Source: Planctomycetota bacterium
Lineage (GTDB): Bacteria > Planctomycetota > UBA1135 > GCA-002686595
Length of the DNA stretch: 10,314 nt
Direction: 5' to 3'
Assembly (NCBI GenBank): GCA_027623615.1
Contig: JAQBVH010000058.1
Span: 1 to 10,314 of the forward strand
Below are positions 1 through 6,086 of the stretch, piece by piece; the first letter of the stretch is position 1; the number at the start of each line of letters is the position of its first letter. Below the pieces are notes generated by a model. The model was not told the origin of the DNA, did no database searches, and was given only the letters and a program-made list of their open reading frames with translations. Made by a program: the position numbers and the translations under genes.

Positions 1-159
1 GTTCGCTGCGCAGGCGCAGCGGCTGCCGAGCGTGTGAAGGTCGGCGCGCCGCCGGCGCTCCTGGAGGAGGCCGGACGGGGCGCGGGGTGCAGCACAGGCT
101 GCGTGACGTGGCGCGGGGCGGGAGCAGGTTCGGACCGAACCGGGGACTTGCTCTTTCAT
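1..159 (-). CDS. Possible partial ORF overlapping the end of the aldehyde dehydrogenase
   Basis: An ATG at 159 overlaps the dehydrogenase stop in an ATGA arrangement, and the frame stays open to the left window edge (53 codons, no stop). The start reads MKEQVPGSVRT and continues rich in Ala, Arg, Pro and Cys. I do not recognise it as any BMC shell protein, phosphotransacylase or alcohol dehydrogenase. Third positions are less uniformly G/C than in the neighbouring genes, and no Shine-Dalgarno sequence precedes the ATG. The overlap and shared strand are the only arguments for a gene; it may equally be non-coding sequence. Confidence 0.2.
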   Translation of the reverse strand, partial: MKEQVPGSVRTCSRPAPRHAACAAPRAPSGLLQERRRRADLHTLGSRCACAAN

Positions 160-1730
160 GTCCCGCCCGTGGACGGCGTGGAGCCCGCCGCACCGGCGGG
201 CTGGTCGCGCACCGAAGGGTTGCCCTGCCAGTTCGAGGCGACCGGCACGTGGGCTGTACCCGTGTCCCGGGCAGCCGCTACACCGAGCCCAGGATCACCC
301 GGCAACCCGCTGCCGCGGGGTGCGGGGTCGCCGGTCAGCGCGGCGGCGCGCTCGTGGAAGCTGCGCTCGATCTGCCGCCAGTCGCGGCGCGGGAAGGCGA
401 CCCGCTTGATGTTGACCAGGTGCCGCGCGCTGATGTTGTCCGAGGTGATGTTCCCCGCCTGCGGACCGCAGCCGAGGCTGAACGAGGGGATCAGGTTCGT
501 GCTGTAGCCGACCGCCCCCATCGAGCTCGGTCCGTTGGCCACGATGCGGCTGGCGGGCTTGTCGAGGAAGAACGCGTCGAGCACTGCCGAGTCGGTCGCG
601 TGGACCGACATCGTGTGACCGAGCCCGCCGAAGTGCAGGATCGACTTCGAGACCGCGCAGCCCTCTTCCCAGCCGTCGACGAGGTGGACGGAGAGCAGCG
701 GGCAGAGGATCTCGATCGACAGCTTGTGCTCGGGGCCGACGCCTTCCTGGAACGCGAGCAGCACGGTCGTCGAGCGCGGGATCGAGAAGCCCGCTGCCTC
801 GGCGATCTTCCAGGGGTCGATGCCGACCAGGTCGGGGTTCATGTGCCCGTCCCGGTTGCAGTACCCCTCGAGCAGCTTGCGCTCGCCGTCGTTGCACAGG
901 TGCGCGCCGCGACCCTGCAGGAGGCGCAGGAGCTTCGCGGCGATCGGCCGGTCGAGGACCAGGGCCTGCTCGGAGCAGCACAGCGTCGCGTTGTCGAAGC
1001 TCTGGCTCGTGACGATCGCCTCGGCCACCGACCCCAGATCCGCGGAGCGATCCACGTAGGCGGGCACGTTGCCGGGACCGACGCCGTAGGCCGGCTTGCC
1101 CGAGCTGTAGGCCGCGCGCACGAGACCTGCGCCCCCCGTCGAGAGGATGACCGCGATGTCCTTGTGCTTCATCAGCGCGCCGGTCGACTCGATCGTCGGG
1201 TTGCTGAGCACGGTGACCAGATCCGGCGGCGCGCCGGCGCGTTCGATCGCGCGGCGCATGACCTCGACCGTCTCGCCGATGCAGCGCTTCGAGCGCGGGT
1301 GGGGCGAGATCACGATCGCGTTGCGACCCTTGACCGAGACGAGCGCCTTGTACAGCGCGGTCGAGGTCGGGTTCGTGGTCGGCACGATGCCAGCCACCAC
1401 CCCCACCGGGGTCGCGACTTCGTGGACGCCCGTGGCCTCGTCGCGGCGCAGGAACCCGACGGTCTTCTCGTCCTTGATCGAGTTCCAGACCCCCTCGGAA
1501 CCGAACAGGTTCTTGAGGATCTTGTAGTGCACGCGCCCGATCCCGGTCTCCTCGACGGCGAGTCGAGCGAGGTCGTACGACGCACGTGCGCCCGCCTCTG
1601 CCATCGCCTGGCAGACGCGGTCGATCTCGGCCTGCGAGTAGTGCGCGACAGCCTTGGCGGCCGCCTTGCCGCGTGCCACCTGGTCGCGCACCTCCTGCAG
1701 GGCACGAAGGTCGGGGTCGAGACCCTTCAC
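156..1730 (-). CDS. CoA-acylating aldehyde dehydrogenase, microcompartment type
   Basis: This 524-residue enzyme should oxidise an aldehyde to its acyl-CoA with NAD+ and CoA, probably in the lumen of a bacterial microcompartment. It resembles the EutE/PduP and AdhE-N-terminal group, and most closely the acetaldehyde dehydrogenases of BMC operons that begin with a short helix like LRALQEVRDQVARGK (residues 8-22). Visible motifs are PTTNPTST (117-124), STGGAGLV (197-204), the nucleotide-site stretch GVGPGNVPAY (216-225) and the active-site segment SFDNATLCCSEQ (244-255), with C251 aligned to the catalytic cysteine and a second cysteine next to it. The start is GTG at 1730, with GAGG at 1736-1739 five bases upstream and only 12 bases after the shell-protein stop. 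The folded domain seems to end near residue 446. The last 78 residues are a low-complexity Gly/Pro/Ala tail that is unusual for the family. The aldehyde (acetaldehyde, propionaldehyde or lactaldehyde) cannot be told from the sequence. Confidence 0.93.
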   Translation of the reverse strand: MKGLDPDLRALQEVRDQVARGKAAAKAVAHYSQAEIDRVCQAMAEAGARASYDLARLAVEETGIGRVHYKILKNLFGSEGVWNSIKDEKTVGFLRRDEATGVHEVATPVGVVAGIVPTTNPTSTALYKALVSVKGRNAIVISPHPRSKRCIGETVEVMRRAIERAGAPPDLVTVLSNPTIESTGALMKHKDIAVILSTGGAGLVRAAYSSGKPAYGVGPGNVPAYVDRSADLGSVAEAIVTSQSFDNATLCCSEQALVLDRPIAAKLLRLLQGRGAHLCNDGERKLLEGYCNRDGHMNPDLVGIDPWKIAEAAGFSIPRSTTVLLAFQEGVGPEHKLSIEILCPLLSVHLVDGWEEGCAVSKSILHFGGLGHTMSVHATDSAVLDAFFLDKPASRIVANGPSSMGAVGYSTNLIPSFSLGCGPQAGNITSDNISARHLVNIKRVAFPRRDWRQIERSFHERAAALTGDPAPRGSGLPGDPGLGVAAARDTGTAHVPVASNWQGNPSVRDQPAGAAGSTPSTGGT

Positions 1731-1735
1731 CGGAG

Positions 1736-1739
1736 CCTC
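1736..1739 (-). promoter_or_regulatory. Ribosome binding site of the aldehyde dehydrogenase
   Basis: GAGG on the minus strand lies five bases before the GTG at 1730 and just after the shell-protein stop. It supports the GTG start and translation from a shared mRNA. Confidence 0.55.
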
Positions 1740-1742
1740 GAC

Positions 1743-2048
1743 CTACTTCTTCTTGCCGCCGCCCTCGGGGGCAGTCATCTCGGGCAAGACCTTGTAGAGC
1801 TGGTCGTGCGGGCGCGGGATCACGTGCACGCTGACGAGCTCTCCGACCCGACGGGCGGCGGCAGCGCCGGCGTCGGTGGCCGCCTTGACGGCGCCGACTT
1901 CCCCGCGGACGAAGAAGGTGACGTAGCCGGCGGTGACCCGTTCGGTGCCAGCGAGTTCGACCATGGCCGCCTTGACCATGGCGTCAGCGGCCTCGATGGC
2001 GCCGATCAGACCCCGGGTTTCGACCATGCCCAGTGCGAGGGGCTTCAT
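1743..2048 (-). CDS. BMC-H hexameric microcompartment shell protein (PduA/EutM/CcmK type)
   Basis: This single-BMC-domain protein of 101 residues should form the hexameric tiles of a polyhedral organelle shell. It aligns with PduA without gaps over most of its length: [10 protein letters not shown] (5-14), [12 protein letters not shown] (17-28) with the edge lysine K26 used in hexamer-hexamer contacts, [19 protein letters not shown] (47-65) and HVIPRPH (75-81). The pore loop is R37-V-T-A-G41, where PduA has KIGSG, so the residues lining the pore differ. The C-terminus ends in a Gly-rich stretch plus three lysines. I chose ATG at 2048 over an in-frame TTG at 2057 because the family starts right before the first beta strand and the result matches PduA numbering exactly. 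No Shine-Dalgarno sequence is seen. It is the first gene of the left-hand operon, followed by the aldehyde dehydrogenase after 12 bases. Confidence 0.96.
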   Translation of the reverse strand: MKPLALGMVETRGLIGAIEAADAMVKAAMVELAGTERVTAGYVTFFVRGEVGAVKAATDAGAAAARRVGELVSVHVIPRPHDQLYKVLPEMTAPEGGGKKK

Positions 2049-2160
2049 GGGGAGCAAGCGATTGGGGAGCAGGGGATCGCGCGGACCACGGCGGCCCGGA
2101 CGCGAGGGGGCGCAGTGTAGAGAGGGGGTCAGGAGACGGCAACGACGGAGGGGGTATTGG
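2049..2160 (-). promoter_or_regulatory. C-rich leader of the microcompartment operon with short repeats
   Basis: Read on the minus strand, this stretch before the shell-gene ATG is dominated by C and T. It holds three copies of CCCCCTC (plus-strand 2104-2110, 2122-2128, 2148-2154) and a 9-base direct repeat TGCTCCCCA (2063-2071 and 2048-2056, period 15), the second copy running into the start codon. There is no purine-rich ribosome site. A C-rich, G-poor RNA of this kind is what Rho utilisation sites look like, so transcription attenuation is possible. This is inference; it could also be simple compositional bias of a non-coding gap. Confidence 0.35.
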
Positions 2161-2174
2161 CTTCTGAACTGCGC

Positions 2175-2203
2175 ATATTACCTATTTGAAGGATAGATAC
2201 GAA
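2175..2203 (-). promoter_or_regulatory. Candidate promoter of the microcompartment operon
   Basis: The only clearly AT-richer stretch of the window lies at about 2160-2260. Within it the minus strand has TAATAT (2175-2180), a good -10 match, with TTCGTA (2198-2203) 17 bases upstream as a poor -35. Transcription would begin near 2168 and leave a leader of about 120 bases. The weak -35 suggests an activator or another sigma factor if the site is real. Confidence 0.35.
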
Positions 2204-2208
2204 CCCGA

Positions 2209-2242
2209 CCATCTTGCCGGAATGCAGTAACTGGAAAGATGG
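2209..2242 (-). terminator. Stem-loop after the amidohydrolase gene, possible terminator or operator
   Basis: Two 12-base arms, 2209-2220 and 2231-2242, form an inverted repeat with 10 matching positions around a 10-base loop. The outer seven pairs (CCATCTT against AAGATGG) are perfect. It begins 18 bases after the amidohydrolase stop, where a terminator would be expected, but no T-run follows it on the minus strand, so it is not a classic intrinsic terminator. It also sits just upstream of the candidate -35 of the microcompartment operon and could be a regulator binding site instead. Confidence 0.4.
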
Positions 2243-2260
2243 AGTCTATTTACATCCCAC

Positions 2261-3526
2261 TTAGATCCCCTCGACGGCAAATTTGGCGTGGAAGACCTCG
2301 TCCAAGAACCTCTCCCCCGACTCAGGCGCCCGGACGGTCCGCTTCAAGCACAGGTCGAAGAGCAGCGGGTTCCACTGATAGACCTCGTTGAGCAGGGTGC
2401 GCTCGTCCTCCGACAGGAAGCCGCCCCTCTGCAGCGCGCGGGTCGAGTAGAGCAGGTTCACGCCCGGAAGCGGCCAGTCGCTCCCGTTGATCAAGCGCGC
2501 GTGCAGGTCCTGACGTCGCAGCAGCTCGGCCAGCACCAGCGGGAAGCGGTTGCGCTGGGTGACGGTCGAGATCTCGCCGTAGAGCAGGCCCTCCCACTCG
2601 GGCTCCTCGAGCAAGCGCACGAACAGGTCGAACGATGACGTGAGGGGTCGGCCGGGGTCGTCCAGGTCCTCGTCCTCCCCAAGCGACGCGCAGTGCGCCG
2701 CGATCACGCGCACCCCTGCGCGCAGCGGATGCCGCAGCAGCAGGGGGTTGCCGAGGCCCTGGTCTTCCGCTGCATCGACCGCCAACTCAGCGCCGGCGTG
2801 GACCAGCAGCGCGACCTCGAGACGCGCGCAGGCCTCGAAGAATGGCCCGCAACGCGGGCTGGCCATGTCGATGCCCTGGGCGCTCGGCAGCCACTTGAGC
2901 ACGCGCACCCCGGCGGCATGGACTCGCTCGAGCTCCTCGATCGCGTCGCTCCGATACGGATGTATCGAGGCTGCCGCGAGGAACAGGTCCGGGTGAGCGT
3001 CGCGAATGCCGAGCACGTAGTCGTTCGGCACGTAGAACTCGCTGCGCTCCTCGATGCGCGCACCGTCCAGACCATAGCGGTAGTCGAAGGCGAGCAGCAG
3101 CGCGCGAGGCGGGCGGGGTTCGGCGCGTAGGAGCCCGGCGAGGTTGTCGACGAAGACGATGTCGGGATCCCCCCCCTCCATCCCCGCCGCCGAGCGGTAG
3201 GTCTGGAAGCGCAGCCAGTCACGCAAGTGTCGTGGCGAGCGCAGGCGCGGGTTGACCCAGCAGTCCGAGCCCTCGCCCGTGCCGGCCAGGTGGGCGTGAT
3301 GGTCGATCAACAGCGCGGGGTCGAGGCCCGCGAGGCAGCGCTCCACGAGCGCCTGGGCCTCGGCCGACAGGCCCTCCTCGGGCGCGTGCACCGCGCGGTG
3401 GACCGAGTACCCGGCGATCCAGTCGATCAGCGCGCCACGCGCGAGGACGAGCACGACCACCAGGAGCGCGAGCCCAACTGCGCCGCGCCGGACCCACCGA
3501 CGCCATTTGCGAGGCCGCTCCTCCAT
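2261..3526 (-). CDS. Membrane-anchored amidohydrolase-family (Amidohydro_2-like) metal hydrolase
   Basis: This 421-residue protein has an N-terminal anchor: a basic cytoplasmic stretch (RKWRRWVRR, 6-14) followed by a hydrophobic helix at about 15-31, which should place the catalytic domain outside the cytoplasm. The domain has the metal-ligand pattern of TIM-barrel amidohydrolases: H77-A-H79 after strand 1, K211 in VLKWLP, H243 in LLVHAGAE, H278 in IAAHCAS, and D350 in NGSDWPLP, which together can hold one or two metal ions and activate water. The substrate is not evident; amide, lactone and decarboxylation reactions all occur in this superfamily. The start at ATG 3526 gives a complete anchor; no Shine-Dalgarno sequence precedes it. 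It diverges from the amino-acid permease across only 32 bases, which suggests joint control and perhaps a shared substrate pathway, but nothing in the protein proves it. Confidence 0.85.
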   Translation of the reverse strand: MEERPRKWRRWVRRGAVGLALLVVVLVLARGALIDWIAGYSVHRAVHAPEEGLSAEAQALVERCLAGLDPALLIDHHAHLAGTGEGSDCWVNPRLRSPRHLRDWLRFQTYRSAAGMEGGDPDIVFVDNLAGLLRAEPRPPRALLLAFDYRYGLDGARIEERSEFYVPNDYVLGIRDAHPDLFLAAASIHPYRSDAIEELERVHAAGVRVLKWLPSAQGIDMASPRCGPFFEACARLEVALLVHAGAELAVDAAEDQGLGNPLLLRHPLRAGVRVIAAHCASLGEDEDLDDPGRPLTSSFDLFVRLLEEPEWEGLLYGEISTVTQRNRFPLVLAELLRRQDLHARLINGSDWPLPGVNLLYSTRALQRGGFLSEDERTLLNEVYQWNPLLFDLCLKRTVRAPESGERFLDEVFHAKFAVEGI

Positions 3527-3527
3527 T

Positions 3528-3549
3528 CGCCGTACTGTACGGTACGGCG
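3528..3549. promoter_or_regulatory. Palindrome in the divergent gap between hydrolase and permease
   Basis: The 8-base arms CGCCGTAC (3528-3535) and GTACGGCG (3542-3549) are perfect reverse complements around TGTACG, and GTAC occurs three times at five-base intervals (3532, 3537, 3542). It fills most of the 32-base gap between the two divergent start codons. This is the expected form and place of an operator for a dimeric repressor controlling both genes. It could also form a hairpin in one or both 5' leaders. There is no room in the gap for two ordinary promoters. Confidence 0.55.
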
Positions 3550-3558
3550 CCGAGGTCC

Positions 3559-4902
3559 ATGGACGCCGCCCCCCGCAAGCTGACCCAGTTCGACGCGACG
3601 ATGCTCGTGATGGGCGGCATCATCGGGGTCGGCATCTTCTTCAAGCCCCCCGACGTGGCCACCTGGGTGCCGGAGACTTGGGCTTACTTCACGATGTGGG
3701 GCCTCGGCGCCCTGGCCGCGCTGGCGGGCGCGATGACCTTCGCCGAGCTCGCGGGCACCTTCCCGAGGACCGGCGGCTGGTACGTCTACCTGCGCGAGGG
3801 CTTTGGAAGCATGGTCGCGTTCCTGTTCGCGTGGGTCGTGCTCCTGGTCGTATCGACCGGCGCCTGCGCCGGGGTCGCCGACTTCTTCGCCCTGCGCGTC
3901 GGAGACCTCACTGGGATCGACGTGGGAGCACAGGACGCACCGCCGCCATGGTCGCGGCGCTTGATCGCCGCCTCCGTGGTGCTCGTGATCACAGGTGTCG
4001 CGATGCGCGGCGTGAAGACCGGCGCGGTCTTCCAGAACCTGTGCATGCTGGCCAAGCTGCTCGCGATCGGCATCCTGGTCCTCGTAGGTCTGGCGTTCTT
4101 CCAGGACCCGCCACTGGACACGAAGCTCGACCCTGAGAAGCTCAAGTCCGGCAGCCTCGGTGTGCGCATGATCGGGGCGACGCTGCCCGTGCTCTTCACG
4201 TACGGCGGCTGGCAGCTCCTCAGCTACATCGCACCCCAGGTGGAGGATCCCCAGCGCACCCTACCGCGGGCGATCGTCGTCGGGGTCGCGGGCGTTGGTG
4301 TCGTCTACCTCCTCTTCAACGCGGCCTACGTGCGCGTGCTGGGGATGGGTGGCATCCTCTCGGGGAACGCGGCCTCGAAGCTCGCCGTGGCGACCTTGGG
4401 GGACGTCGGCGGGCAGTTCCTGACGGCCGCCATGGCCATCTCGGCCCTGGGCTTTCTGGTCGCCACCCTGATCGCAACGCCAGGGATCTACGTGGCCATG
4501 GCCCGCGAGGGGCTGTTCTTCGAGGCGGTCGGTCGCAGCCACGCTCGGACCGGCGCGCCGGTGGTCGCGCTCACGATCCAGGCAGGGATCACCCTCGGCT
4601 ACATCCTGCTCCACTCGAGCCTCGAGAAGGACCTGGCCAACTCGGTCGTGTTCGCCGAGTGGATCTTCCACGGCCTGGTCGCAGCGGCGCTCCTCTGGGT
4701 GCGTGCGAAGCAAACCGGGCTCGAGCGACCCTTCCGGAGCCCGCTCTACCCCCTCTTCCCCACGATCTACCTGATCCTGGCCACCGCCGTCGTGGTCGGG
4801 AACCTGGCGACCAACGAGTGGAAGGTCATCCGCATCGGCCTGATCGTGCTGGCGGTCGGCGCGCTGGTGTACGCGCCCTGGCGTCGCGTCACCAGCCGCT
4901 AG
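3559..4902 (+). CDS. APC-superfamily amino-acid permease
   Basis: This 447-residue integral inner-membrane protein belongs to the amino acid-polyamine-organocation superfamily of secondary transporters. The hallmark of broken helix 1, GGIIGVGIFFKP (19-30), is present, and the pattern FTYGGWQ...IAPQVEDPQRTLPRAI (213-239) matches helix 6 and the loop after it in the LAT/YbeC-like group. The length and number of hydrophobic stretches fit the usual 12 helices. Substrate specificity cannot be read from the sequence; amino acids are likeliest. Start at ATG 3559 keeps helix 1 intact; a weak GAGG (3552-3555) lies only three bases upstream. A later ATG at 3601 would cut into helix 1. It is the only plus-strand gene, diverges from the amidohydrolase and converges on rodA, with overlapping stops. 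Confidence 0.93.
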   Translation: MDAAPRKLTQFDATMLVMGGIIGVGIFFKPPDVATWVPETWAYFTMWGLGALAALAGAMTFAELAGTFPRTGGWYVYLREGFGSMVAFLFAWVVLLVVSTGACAGVADFFALRVGDLTGIDVGAQDAPPPWSRRLIAASVVLVITGVAMRGVKTGAVFQNLCMLAKLLAIGILVLVGLAFFQDPPLDTKLDPEKLKSGSLGVRMIGATLPVLFTYGGWQLLSYIAPQVEDPQRTLPRAIVVGVAGVGVVYLLFNAAYVRVLGMGGILSGNAASKLAVATLGDVGGQFLTAAMAISALGFLVATLIATPGIYVAMAREGLFFEAVGRSHARTGAPVVALTIQAGITLGYILLHSSLEKDLANSVVFAEWIFHGLVAAALLWVRAKQTGLERPFRSPLYPLFPTIYLILATAVVVGNLATNEWKVIRIGLIVLAVGALVYAPWRRVTSR

Positions 4903-6086
4903 TACTCGCGGAACGCGTCTCGATCGAGTCCCGCTTCGTGGTTCGCGCCTTGTCCGAGCGCGAGGCCGAGGGCCAGGAAGGTCGCGAGCAAGCTCGAGCC
5001 GCCGGTCGAGAACAGCGGCAGCGTCAGCCCGGTCATCGGCAAGAGCCCGATGTTCACCGACACGTTGATGATCAGGTGGGCGGCGAAGTAGAGCCCGACG
5101 CCGCCGACGACCAGTCGCGCGAAGCGGTCGCGAATGCCGGCCGCGGAGAAGAGCATCAGCACGACGAGGAGCGCGTACAGGGCCAGCACGCCCACGGCGC
5201 CGATGAAGCCGCCCTCCTCGGCCACGACCATGAAGATCGAGTCGCTCTCGCGTTCGGGCAAGAGGCCCGTTTCGTTCGCGACGCCGCGGCCGAGCCCCTG
5301 GCCGGTCAGGCCGCCGTTGCCCGCCGCGACGCGGGAGTGATAGACATGGAAGGCGCCGCCGGTGCGGCGCACGAGCAAGCCCTCGGGTTCGTAGGAGCCG
5401 ACCCAGGTCTCGACCCGCTCCAGCTGGTAGTCACGCACCAGCTCTGCCTCGACCGCCAGCCAGGCGACGCCGAGGCCCGCGGCCACGAAACCTAGCAGCG
5501 CCCCCACGCGAGCGCCGGCCAGATAGAGGAGCCCGAGCGTCACCGGCACGAGGGTCATCGCGGTTCCAAGGTCCGGCTGCCCCGCGACCAGCGCCATGGG
5601 GACGACCACGACCAGCAGCGGCTTCAGCCAGTCCGCGGCCGACTCGAGGCGGTTCTCGGCCAGCACCCGCGCCAGCATCAAGATCACCCCCACCTTGGCC
5701 AGCTCGGAGGGCTGCAGGTCGAAGCGCGGGAGCTGGATCCAGCGCTGCGCGTTGTTGCGCTCCTCGCCGACGAAGTACACCGCCACGAGCAGGCCGATGC
5801 AGGCGAGGTAGATCCAGACCGCGTTGCTGCGCAGCCAGCTCGGGCGGACGAGCATGCCGATCACCAGGAGCGGCAAGGTGACCAACACCTTCTGGCGGTG
5901 GGCCTCGAAGGAGATCTCGCGCGAGACCTCGTTCGCCGTCGAGCTCGCGATGCCGCTCACGACGAGCAACCCCGTGCCCAGCAGCAGGAGTGCGATCACG
6001 AGCACGTGCCAGTCCACCTCGACCCAGCGCACGCTGCGCAGACCGAACACCTGCGACGGCGCGAAGGGGCTGTCGCGGCGACTCAA
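4899..6086 (-). CDS. rodA: RodA, SEDS-family peptidoglycan glycosyltransferase
   Basis: RodA polymerises lipid II into glycan strands in the inner membrane during cell elongation, paired with the transpeptidase PBP2. The 395-residue protein has about ten hydrophobic segments and the SEDS motifs RFDLQPSELAK (121-131), QPDLGTAM (170-177), ESDSIFMVVAEEGGFIG (280-296) and a C-terminal NIGLLPMTGLTLPLFSTGGSS (345-365). D282 in ESDSIF aligns with the essential aspartate of E. coli RodA (TDFIF). I set the start at TTG 6086, which overlaps the mrdA stop as TTGA and has AAGG seven bases upstream; residues encoded further upstream lie inside mrdA and do not look like RodA. It is the last gene of the elongasome operon. 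Its stop overlaps the stop of the convergent permease, so no intergenic terminator exists. Confidence 0.95.
   Translation of the reverse strand: MSRRDSPFAPSQVFGLRSVRWVEVDWHVLVIALLLLGTGLLVVSGIASSTANEVSREISFEAHRQKVLVTLPLLVIGMLVRPSWLRSNAVWIYLACIGLLVAVYFVGEERNNAQRWIQLPRFDLQPSELAKVGVILMLARVLAENRLESAADWLKPLLVVVVPMALVAGQPDLGTAMTLVPVTLGLLYLAGARVGALLGFVAAGLGVAWLAVEAELVRDYQLERVETWVGSYEPEGLLVRRTGGAFHVYHSRVAAGNGGLTGQGLGRGVANETGLLPERESDSIFMVVAEEGGFIGAVGVLALYALLVVLMLFSAAGIRDRFARLVVGGVGLYFAAHLIINVSVNIGLLPMTGLTLPLFSTGGSSLLATFLALGLALGQGANHEAGLDRDAFREY

Noticed and set aside
2049..2057. TTG start at 2057 for the shell protein
   Set aside because: Would add three residues before the conserved family start; ATG 2048 gives a gapless match to PduA numbering. 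Neither has a ribosome site.
87..2120. 677-codon open frame on the plus strand antisense to the dehydrogenase and shell genes
   Set aside because: Arg/Asp/Val-rich product with no recognisable fold; typical antisense shadow of high-GC genes, fully opposite two well-identified proteins.
3219..3662. Minus-strand open frame across the divergent gap
   Set aside because: It overlaps both the hydrolase and the permease in other frames and has no recognisable domain.
4919..4928. CTCGATCGAG palindrome just after the permease stop, considered as terminator
   Set aside because: A perfect 10-base palindrome has no loop and no T-run follows; it lies in the rodA coding sequence.
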